Shown: one piece after another, positions 1 to 6,607 of the stretch
Layout: each line of letters opens with the position of its first letter
Numbering within the stretch: position 1 is the first letter of the stretch
Assembly (NCBI RefSeq): GCF_002341865.1
Contig: NZ_DDOV01000049.1
Span: 99,667-112,244, forward strand
Direction: 5' to 3'
Source: Clostridium sp. UBA2485
Lineage (GTDB): Bacteria > Bacillota > Clostridia > Clostridiales > Clostridiaceae
DNA length: 12,578 bases
Program-made: the position numbers and the translations under genes
The notes under the pieces: model-generated
What the model was told of the DNA's origin: nothing
Database searches by the model: none
The model's input: only the letters and a program-made list of their open reading frames with translations

Positions 1-311
1 TATATATTTGGAATAAAGCACTAATTGGAGGAAAAATTATTAGTGAAGAATTATTAAAGAAAATAACTGAAAAATATATTAAGGTTAAAGAAAATGATTA
101 TTATGGATATGGAGTACATTTAATTTCTGAAGAACTTGGAGGCAAAGTCAGAGAAAGGGTAGACCATAGCGGGATAATACCTGGATTTCTTGCATCAAAT
201 GAAGTTTTCCCAGAGGAAGATGTTCAAATTATTATGATAACAAATGTTCCAAGTGAGCATTTTTTTAAGAGAGTGTCTAAGATAAGAACAATTATTTTCG
301 AAGAAATATAG
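1..311 (+). CDS. Serine beta-lactamase-like hydrolase, C-terminal end (5'-truncated by window edge)
   Basis: The open frame enters at base 3 and stops with TAG at 309-311, giving the last 102 residues of a larger protein. The visible part contains YGYG (about residues 35-38), then HSG in the stretch VDHSGIIPGF, then FPEEDVQIIMITN. This order is characteristic of the C-terminal half of the class C beta-lactamase / penicillin-binding-protein-like serine hydrolase family, where the H-x-G triplet takes the place of the KTG box lining the active site and the following strand carries the hydrophobic 'vv.l.N' pattern. The catalytic Ser-x-x-Lys and the Tyr-x-Asn motifs lie upstream of the window, so activity cannot be judged. 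Family members act as beta-lactamases, DD-peptidases or esterases; substrate here is unknown. A terminator follows at 346-377. Confidence 0.85.
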   Translation, partial: YIWNKALIGGKIISEELLKKITEKYIKVKENDYYGYGVHLISEELGGKVRERVDHSGIIPGFLASNEVFPEEDVQIIMITNVPSEHFFKRVSKIRTIIFEEI

Positions 312-345
312 TAAAGTAATTTTTAAATTATAAATTAAAGAGATG

Positions 346-377
346 AAGGGAGAGTAGTTGATATTATTCTCCTTTTT
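346..377 (+). terminator. Rho-independent terminator of the beta-lactamase-like gene
   Basis: GGAGAGTAGT (349-358) pairs over ten positions, two of them G-T, with ATTATTCTCC (363-372) around a TGAT loop. A five-T run follows at 373-377, and flanking A residues can pair with it. It sits 35 bases after the stop codon, the usual place for the end of that transcript. Confidence 0.75.
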
Positions 378-395
378 ATAATAGTCTAGATAAAT

Positions 396-404
396 TGATA
401 TAAT
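396..404 (+). promoter_or_regulatory. Extended -10 promoter candidate (TGATATAAT)
   Basis: TGA-TATAAT is a perfect TGn extension plus consensus -10 hexamer. The expected -35 zone around 376-382 is only T/A rich, without a good TTGACA. The same nine bases occur at 8657-8665 upstream of a GNAT gene. Transcription would start about base 411 and run into the hairpin at 422-452 and the terminator at 604-626 before reaching the endolysin-like gene. Confidence 0.4.
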
Positions 405-421
405 GGAATATTTGTATATAT

Positions 422-452
422 AAAATAAGATTATTTATAATAATCTTATTTT
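422..452 (+). repeat. Perfect AT-only inverted repeat (12-bp stem, 7-base loop)
   Basis: AAAATAAGATTA (422-433) is exactly complementary to TAATCTTATTTT (441-452), with TTTATAA as the loop. It ends in four Ts, so it may be a weak bidirectional terminator, but the stem contains only two G-C pairs. It could equally be a structured start of a short RNA made from the -10 element at 399-404. Confidence 0.5.
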
Positions 453-603
453 AATTATTTATATTAAGCAGGGATTACTTAAAAATCAATTATTTATTTT
501 GTATAAAAATATTTTTAAGGTTTATGGATAATTTAAAATTTGAGCTTGTATCTTTATAGAATTTTTATGGTTTAAATTAATATAATCTTTAACAAGTCCT
601 TAT

Positions 604-626
604 AGCACCGTGATAGGTGCTTTTTT
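604..626 (+). terminator. Rho-independent terminator with no obvious gene before it
   Basis: AGCACC (604-609) pairs with GGTGCT (616-621) around GTGATA, followed by TTTTTT. It is a compact G-C-rich stem in an otherwise AT-rich stretch. The closest upstream gene already has its own terminator at 346-377, so this one probably ends a small RNA or attenuates transcription toward the endolysin-like gene. Confidence 0.7.
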
Positions 627-757
627 ATTATAGAGAAATAAAAAGATTAGCATCTTAAATGTAAAATTAAAATTTTATTTAAAGATAGGGTTACAAAGGT
701 ACTATTACATTCTCTTTATATAGTGTAAAACAAATTTAAAATTAAGGAGAGGATGTT

Positions 758-1672
758 ATGTTATTACAAAAGGGTAGTAGAGGAGAAGAAGTAAGAAAAC
801 TTCAACAAAAACTTATTTCACTTGGTTATAGTGTTGGCCAATATGGAGCTGACGGAGTATTTGGACAAGGTACTTATGATGCGGTAATTAAATTTCAAAG
901 AGCCAATGGACTATCGGCAGATGGGATAGTAGGACAAGCAACTTGGAATGCACTTAATAATTCTTCTGGTAATAATTCTTCTGGTGGAGAACTATTAAAA
1001 ATGGGATCAAGAGGAGATAAAGTAAGAGAACTACAGCAAAAATTAATAAATAAAGGATATAGCGTAGGTCAATATGGAGCTGATGAAGTATTTGGACAAG
1101 GTACTCATGATGCGGTGATAAAATTCCAAAGAGCCAACGGATTATCAGCAGATGGAATAGTAGGACCAGCAACTTGGAAGGCATTAAATAGTTCTTCAAA
1201 TTCGAATGATGATGTAGTTGTAGGTGGATCAGGTGTTAGTAAATTTATTGAAGTAGCAAAACAAGAACTTAAAAAAGGATTTAAAGAAACTAATGGGAAC
1301 AATATAAATCCTTATGGCGAATGGTATGGAATGAATGGTCAACCTTGGTGTGCTATGTTTGTGTCTTGGTGCGCTAATAAAGCTGGAATACTTGGAAGTA
1401 TTGTACCAAGGTATGCTCTTTGTTCAGATGGAGTAAATTGGTATAAAGCTCGTGGAAGATACAAGACAAGAATTTCAGGATACAATCCAAAACCAGGCGA
1501 TGTTATTTTCTTTAAAAATTCATCAGGTTCTTATTATCATACTGGTATTGTAGTAGAATATTTACCTTCTGAAGGAGCAATTCGTACTATTGAAGGAAAT
1601 TCTAGCGATGCTGTAAAAATGAACTATTATAAGCTTAATAAAACTATTATAGATGGCTATGGAGCAAATTAA
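758..1672 (+). CDS. Phage-endolysin-like cell wall hydrolase: two peptidoglycan-binding repeats plus CHAP domain
   Basis: This 304-residue protein starts at an ATG placed five bases after AAGGAGAGG (744-752). Residues 5-66 and 82-144 are two PG_binding_1 repeats with the family signature D-G-x-F-G-x-x-T and F-Q-x-x-x-G-L-x-x-D-G-x-V-G. A Ser/Asn/Gly-rich linker follows, then a CHAP (cysteine, histidine-dependent amidohydrolase/peptidase) domain at about 160-300 with catalytic Cys198 in PWCAMFVSW, His261 in YHTGIV, and a likely polar third residue in EGNSS (279-283). CHAP enzymes cut peptidoglycan stem peptides or the amide to muramic acid. There is no signal peptide, as in phage endolysins released by a holin, but no holin or other phage gene is next to it. 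It may be a lone prophage remnant or a domesticated lysin. A strong terminator follows at 1790-1829, so it is probably monocistronic. Domain assignment is secure; substrate bond and origin are inference. Confidence 0.93.
   Translation: MLLQKGSRGEEVRKLQQKLISLGYSVGQYGADGVFGQGTYDAVIKFQRANGLSADGIVGQATWNALNNSSGNNSSGGELLKMGSRGDKVRELQQKLINKGYSVGQYGADEVFGQGTHDAVIKFQRANGLSADGIVGPATWKALNSSSNSNDDVVVGGSGVSKFIEVAKQELKKGFKETNGNNINPYGEWYGMNGQPWCAMFVSWCANKAGILGSIVPRYALCSDGVNWYKARGRYKTRISGYNPKPGDVIFFKNSSGSYYHTGIVVEYLPSEGAIRTIEGNSSDAVKMNYYKLNKTIIDGYGAN
773..955 (+). repeat. First copy of an internal duplication encoding a peptidoglycan-binding module
   Basis: Codons 6-66 of the endolysin-like gene are repeated 231 bases further on (1004-1186). 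By eye the two encoded modules match at 52 of 61 residues, and the DNA is nearly identical around the VGQYGAD to AVIKFQRANGLSADGIVG part. This points to fairly recent tandem duplication or gene conversion within the gene. Confidence 0.85.
1004..1186 (+). repeat. Second copy of the peptidoglycan-binding module duplication
   Basis: This is the partner of the copy at 773-955. Its main oddity is Glu110 where the first copy has Gly33, so the conserved D-G of the module becomes D-E. It also has His117 for Tyr40 and Pro137 for Gln60; proline and histidine are tolerated in this family. Confidence 0.85.
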
Positions 1673-1789
1673 ATTCAGAAAACTTTAAAAGAAGTACAAA
1701 GTATTACAGTAGCTGTATAGAAATAGCTTATATAGTTATTTATCCTTAAGAAGTTTTAACAGTTTTATTAAAAATATATTTTAAAAATT

Positions 1790-1829
1790 AAGGGCTATTC
1801 AAAATACTTTTGAATAGTCCTTGATTTTT
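1790..1829 (+). terminator. Strong rho-independent terminator after the endolysin-like gene
   Basis: A 15-bp stem, AAGGGCTATTCAAAA (1790-1804) against TTTTGAATAGTCCTT (1808-1822) with one G-T pair, closes a three-base loop. It is followed by GA and five Ts. Confidence 0.85.
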
Positions 1830-1835
1830 ATAAAA

Positions 1836-1869
1836 AGAAGGTGAAAAGTATTTACTAGGGAATATATTA
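1836..1869 (+). repeat. 34-base leader repeat, copy 1 (upstream of the nitroreductase)
   Basis: This segment matches 9495-9528 at 30 of 34 positions; the longest exact block is TAGGGAATATATTA. The two copies are not read in a shared open frame, since copy 1 has a TGA where copy 2 is open, so the similarity is at the DNA level. This copy lies 49 bases before the nitroreductase start. It may be a regulatory site or the trace of a duplication. Confidence 0.65.
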
Positions 1870-1918
1870 AAAATGAAGTAAATTTTAATATTATATTTTA
1901 ATGGAGGAAGTTAAAAAT

Positions 1919-2458
1919 ATGATTAAAGAAATTGAAAATCGTAGAAGTATTAGAAATTACATTGCTAAATCTGTTGAAGATGAAAAAATAATTCAGATAC
2001 TTGATAGTGCAAGACTTGCACCATCTGGTAGCAACACGCAGCCATGGCATTTCATTGTGGTAAAATCTGAATCTACTAGAAAAAGATTAGCTGAAGTATC
2101 CCATAATCAAAAATGGATGCTTTCTGCTCCAGTCTTTATTGTATGTGTTGCCGATATACGCTCTAGAATGGGAGAAGATATAGATATAGTACTAAATGAG
2201 GATAGTCCACAAATGGAGCTGAAGCAAATAATCAGAGATACATCAATTTCTATAGAACATATGTTACTTGAAGCTACTAGTTTAGGATTAGGCACCTGTT
2301 GGGTTGGGTGGTTTATTCAGAAAGAGATTAGACCAATACTAAATATACCATCTGATAAGTATGTAGTAGGTGTTATAACTATTGGATATACAAATGAAAC
2401 TCCAAAAGCTCGTCCGCGAAAGAATCTTGAAGAAATAATACACTATGAAAATTGGTAA
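1919..2458 (+). CDS. Nitroreductase family protein (FMN-dependent)
   Basis: The protein has 179 residues from the ATG at 1919, which follows GGAGG at 1903-1907. An in-frame ATG at 1901 overlaps that ribosome site and has none of its own, so I prefer 1919. Family hallmarks are RRSIRNY at 8-14 (the N-terminal arginine pair that contacts the FMN phosphate in this family), APSGSNTQPWHF at 34-45 with the N-x-Q-P-W flavin-site motif, and LGLGTCWVGW at 122-131, the glycine-rich stretch near the C-terminal FMN contact. Length is typical of the small nitroreductases, which work as homodimers reducing nitro compounds, quinones or flavins with NAD(P)H. The real substrate cannot be read from sequence. 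No neighbour suggests a pathway. A 34-base repeat shared with the methyltransferase leader lies just upstream at 1836-1869. Confidence 0.92.
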   Translation: MIKEIENRRSIRNYIAKSVEDEKIIQILDSARLAPSGSNTQPWHFIVVKSESTRKRLAEVSHNQKWMLSAPVFIVCVADIRSRMGEDIDIVLNEDSPQMELKQIIRDTSISIEHMLLEATSLGLGTCWVGWFIQKEIRPILNIPSDKYVVGVITIGYTNETPKARPRKNLEEIIHYENW

Positions 2459-2611
2459 AAATCATATAAGAATAAGCTTTTTAATTTACAATAAGATTAA
2501 GGATGTAAGAAAATATATAAAGCTTAAATAGAATATGTGACGTAACATGATCATTGGGGAAATAAAAAACATTTAAATAATAGGAATAGCTAAAAAGTAG
2601 GGGTGACCAGT

Positions 2612-3133
2612 ATGATAGAAACAAAACGTCTTTACATAATTGATGCTACTGAAGAAGATATTGAAACTATTATCGAATTGGAAAGCCATGAGGATAATAG
2701 AGACTTTCTTTGGATTGGTACTTATGAAGAGCACAAAGCAGAAATTGAAGATAAAAATCACTTGCTTTTTGTATTTAGACAAAAAATGGACAATTCAATT
2801 ATTGGATATGCTCTAATTAGATTAGATTTTAAATCAGAAATTTTTGAACTAAGAAGAATTGCTATTTCTCACAAAGGAGTAGGATATGGAAAAGAAGCCA
2901 TGATCGCATTACTAAAATATGCATTTGAAAATAGAAATATTAATCGCTTTTGGTTGGATGTGTATCCGAATAATTTGATAGGGATTAGGCTTTATGAAGG
3001 ACTTGGAATGCATCGAGATGGAGTTCTAAGACAAAGCTATAAATCTAAACGTGGTTATTTAGATCAAATTATATATTCAATGCTAAAAAATGAATATTAC
3101 GAAAGTAGTTATATTAGTTTCTCATCGAATTAA
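2612..3133 (+). CDS. GNAT family N-acetyltransferase
   Basis: The protein has 173 residues from the ATG at 2612. An in-frame GTG at 2603 is part of the ribosome site AGGGGTGA (2599-2606), so the ATG is preferred. It opens with MIETKRLYI, the usual first strand of RimJ/RimL-like GNATs. Motif A is ELRRIAISHKGVGYGKEAM at about 79-97, where G-V-G-Y-G forms the acetyl-CoA pyrophosphate loop. Motif B is LDVYPNNLIGIRLYEGLGM at 115-133, with the asparagine and tyrosine typical of the acceptor-proximal half. The family moves acetyl from acetyl-CoA to an amine; closest in style to the ribosomal-protein/spermidine-type enzymes, but the substrate is unknown. It stands alone, 144 bases after the nitroreductase, and a decayed relative lies directly downstream. 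Confidence 0.93.
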   Translation: MIETKRLYIIDATEEDIETIIELESHEDNRDFLWIGTYEEHKAEIEDKNHLLFVFRQKMDNSIIGYALIRLDFKSEIFELRRIAISHKGVGYGKEAMIALLKYAFENRNINRFWLDVYPNNLIGIRLYEGLGMHRDGVLRQSYKSKRGYLDQIIYSMLKNEYYESSYISFSSN

Positions 3134-3219
3134 GTATTAGATTTACTAAATAAACAAACTAAGTAGAATACTTATTTAGATTGAATTATATTCTTCTTAA
3201 ATTGTTACACAATGGTAAA

Positions 3220-3405
3220 AAATATTAATGTATATCATAAATAATCAGAGTGATTATGGAAGAAATGATAAAATGCATCTTAAAAGAAATATATTTTAAC
3301 GTATATGAAAATAATGTAAAAATAATTAATTTAGTGAGAAAATTAGGTTTTAAAACGAATATGACAGAATACCATCTTGAATTTATTAGTAAAGAATTAT
3401 CTTAA
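3220..3405 (+). pseudogene. Decayed GNAT acetyltransferase, C-terminal half with a frameshift
   Basis: From the ATG at 3256 to TAA at 3403-3405 one frame reads MEEMIKCILKEIYFNVYENN followed by VKIINLVRKLGFK. This is the helix, strand and motif B ending (N..i.l..klGF) of a GNAT. Just upstream, in the other two frames, are NVYHK and QSDYG, which look like the strand and the G-Y-G loop of motif A, broken by stop codons and a shift at about 3256. The first 80 or so residues of a GNAT are missing. I read this as a frameshifted relic rather than a working 49-residue protein; no good ribosome site precedes 3256. The rest of the 354-base gap (3134-3219 and 3406-3487) shows nothing I can name. Confidence 0.6.
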
Positions 3406-3487
3406 TTAAATTATAAACATACAATAATAAAAAATAGTTAGATAATGTAAACTAAAAAAATATTTAGTATATTAATGGAGACCGGTT

Positions 3488-3994
3488 ATGAGTAGTAAAA
3501 CTAGAAAAAAGATCTTAATTGACTCTGTAATTTTTGCTATTATACTTGTAGTTTTTATGCTCTATATTTCTAATTATTCCCAAGGATTAGAGTTTAGAAG
3601 TGGAAAGTATTATTGCAAAATAGATATTTTAAATGAAAATAGTACAGAAATTTTAAAATGGGATATGGCAATATCTAAAAATAACATTAAAAACAATATT
3701 ATTGAAAATGATTTTAATAAGGAAACACTTGAGAACTTTAGAAATAATATTAGTGAGATTAGTGTTAAAAGATTTCATTTATTTGTATTTCTACTATATT
3801 TAATTTTTATTTTAAAAATTTTTATAGATTTACGAAAAGATAGTCAATTATATAAAAGAGAAAACAATAAAAAATCTTTACAGCTGTCTATTACAATTAT
3901 TATGATTTTCCCAATTTATAAGATTATTATTTCTTCTATTGAGTTAAATCAATTATGTAAAGATGTAGTTTATTATTTTAATTTAATTAAATAG
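3488..3994 (+). CDS. Membrane protein of unknown function (three predicted transmembrane segments)
   Basis: I do not recognise this 168-residue protein. The ATG follows GGAG (3477-3480) at seven bases. A lysine/arginine-rich start (residues 4-8) precedes a hydrophobic segment at about 9-28. A polar loop of about 65 residues rich in Asn, Ile, Lys and Glu follows. A second hydrophobic segment lies at 96-113, then a charged turn (DLRKDSQLYKRENNKK), and a third at 131-149. By the positive-inside rule, residues 1-8 and the 114-130 turn would be cytoplasmic and the 30-95 loop outside. There is one cysteine at 43 in that loop and no catalytic motif. It has no close partner gene: flanking gaps are 354 and 293 bases. 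A real gene is likely from its length and ribosome site; function unknown. Confidence 0.75.
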   Translation: MSSKTRKKILIDSVIFAIILVVFMLYISNYSQGLEFRSGKYYCKIDILNENSTEILKWDMAISKNNIKNNIIENDFNKETLENFRNNISEISVKRFHLFVFLLYLIFILKIFIDLRKDSQLYKRENNKKSLQLSITIIMIFPIYKIIISSIELNQLCKDVVYYFNLIK

Positions 3995-4140
3995 ATTAAA
4001 AACTATTTATAGCATATATGTTTCATTGCTAATATGATTAAAGCCTTACATAGCTAATAAGCTTAGATTATCAAAAGCTTTTCAATAAGATTAAAGAGCT
4101 ATGGAATACAGCTATATAACTTGTTTATTGAGGTAATGTT

Positions 4141-4173
4141 ATGTTTAAGAGTGGTGAATATTTGATATACTAA
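4141..4173 (+). pseudogene. Ten-codon ORF resembling the start of a CarD-like regulator (doubtful)
   Basis: GAGG at 4130-4133 precedes an ATG at 4141 that reads MFKSGEYLIY and then stops. The pattern M-F-x-x-G-x-x-x-x-Y resembles the first strand of CarD/CdnL-family RNA polymerase-binding proteins. No continuation is visible after the stop in any frame, so this could be the stump of a lost gene or chance. The rest of the 293-base gap between 3994 and 4288 holds nothing I recognise. Confidence 0.2.
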
Positions 4174-4287
4174 AATCTTATATAAAGTAATATACATTCT
4201 AGAATGAACATAATCTTTATCTGGAGATATTATAAGTTGTGTTGTTTTTAAAATATTTATTAAAAAATTATATAATTGGAGGGGAAT

Positions 4288-4758
4288 ATGGTTAGATTAG
4301 AAAAGATGAATGAATTTGATTTTGATAACTACATTAATAACTCTATTAAGGATTATGCTGCTGAAAAAATTAAAGCAGGTGCTTGGGCTCAAGAGGAAGC
4401 AGAAAACCTATCTAAAGAAACTTTTGCTAGATTACTTCCAAAGGGTATTTATAGTGAAAATCAATATCTCTTTTCTATAATAGATGATGATAAACAGATA
4501 AAGGTTGGATATCTATGGTTTCAATGTTATGAAAAATTAATTGAGAAAGAAGCCTTTGTATATGACTTCATTGTTTTTAAAGAATTTCGTAGTAAAGGAT
4601 ATGGCACTCAAGCACTTAAATCTCTTGATGACGTAGTTAAAGGACTTGGTATTAATAAAATTTCATTACATGTATTCGCACATAATAAAAGGGCTTTATC
4701 ATTATATGAAAAGACAGGATTTATTGCTACTGATATAAATATGTCTAAAAATATTTAA
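4288..4758 (+). CDS. GNAT family N-acetyltransferase (YycN-like)
   Basis: The protein has 156 residues from the ATG at 4288, five bases after GGAGG (4278-4282). An in-frame TTG at 4276 lies in the ribosome site itself and is rejected. The N-terminal part with AGAWAQEEAENLSKETFARL (30-49) and LPKGIYSENQYLFSI resembles the YycN-like GNATs of Bacillus and related Firmicutes. Motif A is VYDFIVFKEFRSKGYGTQAL at 91-110 with the R-x-K-G-Y-G acetyl-CoA loop; motif B is LHVFAHNKRALSLYEKTGF at 127-145 with the conserved N, LY and GF. It should acetylate an amine from acetyl-CoA; the acceptor is unknown. The gene stands alone and is followed by a terminator at 4833-4870 that closely resembles the one after the GNAT ending at 8369. 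Confidence 0.92.
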   Translation: MVRLEKMNEFDFDNYINNSIKDYAAEKIKAGAWAQEEAENLSKETFARLLPKGIYSENQYLFSIIDDDKQIKVGYLWFQCYEKLIEKEAFVYDFIVFKEFRSKGYGTQALKSLDDVVKGLGINKISLHVFAHNKRALSLYEKTGFIATDINMSKNI

Positions 4759-5063
4759 TAGGTAGCTTTAATGAGCCGTAAATTATTATAAGGATTTATT
4801 AATACTAATATAAAAAGTAAATATAAATTGAGATACCGTATTATTCATAAGTGAATTTGCGGTGTTTTTTATTTTGTGACAGGAATGGCTTACCAAGCAA
4901 TCTTAAATTTAATAATTCATTTCTAAAAATATATAGACGTCTTTTTACTGGAATATGAAGGAACTTGAAGTGTTAAAGAGAATGTATTATAGACATAAGT
5001 TTAGGGAGATATAAATATTAGATTATATAAATTAAATTATTATAAATAGAGGAGAGGGTAATT
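4759..5063 (+). other. Intergenic stretch with one terminator
   Basis: Apart from the terminator at 4833-4870 I see nothing definite. Short open stretches at 4880-4970 have no start with a ribosome site and no family resemblance. The last bases carry the ribosome binding site GGAGAGGG at 5051-5058 for the next gene. Confidence 0.5.
4833..4870 (+). terminator. Rho-independent terminator, family member 1 (after the YycN-like GNAT)
   Basis: ATACCGTA (4833-4840) pairs with TGCGGTGT (4858-4865, two G-T pairs), then after a short internal loop ATTCA (4843-4847) pairs with TGAAT (4852-4856) around TAAG. Six Ts end it at 4865-4870. The design and sequence repeat at 8443-8480. Confidence 0.8.
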
Positions 5064-5339
5064 TTGAAAAACAATTATAAAATTATTTCAATAATACAGT
5101 GGACATTTAATATTATTACCGCGATTATAGTTATTTTATATTTTTTACATTTTGTTGAAAGGAATATTGCTTTTCTATTTTTAGGTGTAAGTAATATTAT
5201 TAATGGAGTAGATCGAATTAATATTATAAAGAGAACAAATTTAAAAGAAAATAAGAATTATTATAAGATTACTGGAATAAGTTGGATTATTTTGGGCGTC
5301 TTAATTACATTTTTATCTGTTTCTGAATTGTTAAATTAG
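5064..5339 (+). CDS. Small membrane protein of unknown function
   Basis: This is a 91-residue protein starting with TTG at 5064, five bases after GGAGAGGG (5051-5058); no ATG lies in a better place. It has three hydrophobic segments at about 8-30, 34-50 and 69-88, with a basic loop (IIKRTNLKENKNYYK, 54-68) between the second and third. No motif is recognised. It is the first of three consecutive membrane-protein genes (with 5482 and 6133), though 142 bases separate it from the next, so co-transcription is uncertain. The strong ribosome site and evenly spaced hydrophobic segments support a real gene; its job is unknown, and an accessory or immunity-type role next to the CPBP protein is only a guess. 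Confidence 0.7.
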   Translation: MKNNYKIISIIQWTFNIITAIIVILYFLHFVERNIAFLFLGVSNIINGVDRINIIKRTNLKENKNYYKITGISWIILGVLITFLSVSELLN

Positions 5340-5356
5340 CTGTTGTTAAGTTATAG

Positions 5357-5382
5357 GATGATTATATTACAATATAACTATC
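5357..5382 (+). repeat. Imperfect inverted repeat (operator-like or weak terminator)
   Basis: GATGATTATATT (5357-5368) faces AATATAACTATC (5371-5382), with a perfect TTATATT-AC-AATATAA core, one G-T pair and one mismatch. It lies 17 bases after the small membrane-protein stop and 100 before the CPBP start. The T run after it is short, so a protein-binding dyad is as likely as a terminator. Confidence 0.35.
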
Positions 5383-5481
5383 AACTTTTAAGATAAGGAT
5401 TAGGGAGATAATATTTTTTTAAGAATATAATTCATAATTATTATATTTTGCGAAGAGTGCATTATAATAGGAGGCTATAAT

Positions 5482-6093
5482 ATGGAATTTATTAATTTGT
5501 TAATTAGTGCAATTATTCAAGTTATATTATTTTTAATTTTGCCATTTATTTGGTGGGTTACAAGAGATAAAAAACAGTCAAACTTTTTAAAGTATTTAGG
5601 TATAAAAAAGCCAATTGTAAAAGACAAAAGTAGATATATATTAACTTTTATATTCACCATATTTATTTTATCCTTTGCAGCTTTTATAATTGTGCCATTA
5701 TTTGTAGACGACTCTAATATGGCAACTTCACAGTTTAAAGGAAAAGGTATTTCTGCTCTTTTTCCCACTCTAATTTATGCTTTTTTACAAACAGGACTTT
5801 CTGAAGAACTTTTCTTTAGAGGATTTTTAACAAAAAGATTTATAAAAAGATTTGGATTTAAAATTGGAAATTCTATTCAAACATTATTATTTGGACTAAT
5901 GCATGGAATTATGTTTATGGAATTATCGGGAATATTAGGAGCTGTAATAGTTACTTTAATCACTGCTATGGCAGGTTGGTTAATGGGATGGATTAATGAA
6001 AAACAATCAGAAGGATCTATAATTTCAAGCTGGTTACTTCATGGTTGTGCTAATACTCTAGCATCATTCATGGCAATGTTTAACATAATTTAA
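5482..6093 (+). CDS. CPBP-family (CAAX/Abi) intramembrane metalloprotease
   Basis: The protein has 203 residues with an AGGAGG-type site at 5469-5474. It shows the full signature of the CPBP (formerly CAAX protease and bacteriocin processing, Abi) family: EELFFRG with Glu108, Glu109 and Arg113; FGLMH with Phe137 and His141; and HGCAN with His187 and Asn191. In this family the glutamates and histidines bind and activate a catalytic metal within the membrane. Hydrophobic segments lie at about 4-26, 53-74, 92-106, 130-147, 150-170 and 180-200. Bacterial members include self-immunity proteins beside bacteriocin genes and protein processing enzymes. No bacteriocin precursor is seen here. The next gene starts 39 bases downstream and is likely co-transcribed. 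Family assignment is firm; substrate is unknown. Confidence 0.93.
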   Translation: MEFINLLISAIIQVILFLILPFIWWVTRDKKQSNFLKYLGIKKPIVKDKSRYILTFIFTIFILSFAAFIIVPLFVDDSNMATSQFKGKGISALFPTLIYAFLQTGLSEELFFRGFLTKRFIKRFGFKIGNSIQTLLFGLMHGIMFMELSGILGAVIVTLITAMAGWLMGWINEKQSEGSIISSWLLHGCANTLASFMAMFNII

Positions 6094-6132
6094 TTATATA
6101 GAAAATAGTAACTTTTCAGGAGTGAGTATTTT

Positions 6133-6603
6133 ATGTTAGGTCATTTAGGATTTTCATATATAGGTCTTATATATTTATTGATGCTATTTATTCCTAATAT
6201 TATTTGGAGTAAAAATCGGCCAATAAATTACGATACTACTGAAGAAAATAAAATATTATTATTATTTGAACGTGTAGGTCAAGTATGTTGTACGTTCAGT
6301 GTATTGATTTTTAATGATTTTAATATTACTTCATTTTCAATATGGACTTTATGGCTTATTATATCATTTTTACTGATGATACTTTATGAGATTTGTTGGA
6401 TTAGATATTTTATTAATGAACATACAGAATATAATTTTTATCGTAGTTTTTATGGAATTCCGATACCTCTTACAAGTTTGCCTGTCATAGCTTTTTTATT
6501 ATTAGGTATTTATGGGAAAGTTATCTGGTTGATTGCCTCTGCTATTATACTTGGTATAGGGCATTTAGGAATACATATTCAGCATTTAAAAAGAATAAAA
6601 TGA
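6133..6603 (+). CDS. Multi-pass membrane protein of unknown function, probably co-transcribed with the CPBP protease
   Basis: This 156-residue protein has an AGGAG site at 6118-6122. It has about five hydrophobic segments, at 5-25, 47-62, 66-89, 108-127 and 130-149, and a basic tail (HLKRIK). The N-terminal MLGHLGFSYIGLIYLLMLFI leads to PNIIWSKNRP and then ERVGQVCCTFSVLIF. I have a general impression of similar uncharacterised Clostridium/Bacillus proteins, but no function is known to me. It has histidines at 4, 97, 144, 148 and 151 and a Cys-Cys pair at 52-53, none in a known catalytic pattern. It follows the CPBP gene by 39 bases with no terminator between, and a very strong terminator follows, so the pair probably forms one transcript. 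Confidence 0.78.
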   Translation: MLGHLGFSYIGLIYLLMLFIPNIIWSKNRPINYDTTEENKILLLFERVGQVCCTFSVLIFNDFNITSFSIWTLWLIISFLLMILYEICWIRYFINEHTEYNFYRSFYGIPIPLTSLPVIAFLLLGIYGKVIWLIASAIILGIGHLGIHIQHLKRIK

Positions 6604-6607
6604 GAAT

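Larger units (their letters stand above)
312..757 (+). other. Non-coding stretch between the beta-lactamase-like gene and the endolysin-like gene
   Basis: No convincing coding sequence is present. The stretch holds the terminator at 346-377, an extended -10 promoter candidate at 396-404, a perfect AT-only hairpin at 422-452, and a second terminator at 604-626. Bases 627-743 are plain AT-rich leader ending in the ribosome binding site of the endolysin-like gene. The distance of 131 bases from the second terminator to the next start codon, with no gene before it, hints that a short untranslated RNA may begin near 411 and end near 626. Confidence 0.5.

Noticed and set aside
524..559. An 11-codon ORF (MDNLKFELVSL) with AAGG before it.
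   Set aside because: It is too short, has no family pattern, and lies inside the putative small-RNA segment; chance ORFs of this size are common in this base composition.
954..1302. Minus-strand open frames opposite the endolysin-like gene.
   Set aside because: They have no ribosome sites, and their composition is the mirror of the well-supported + strand gene.
2533..2546. Imperfect palindrome ATGTGACGTAACAT between the nitroreductase and the first GNAT.
   Set aside because: It recalls MerR-type operators, but there is no promoter with the needed spacing and no MerR-like regulator in the window.
5463..5468. TATAAT just before the CPBP gene.
   Set aside because: Transcription from it would start at or after the ribosome site (5469-5474), and there is no -35 hexamer at the right distance. 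The same objection applies to TATAAT at 4271-4276.
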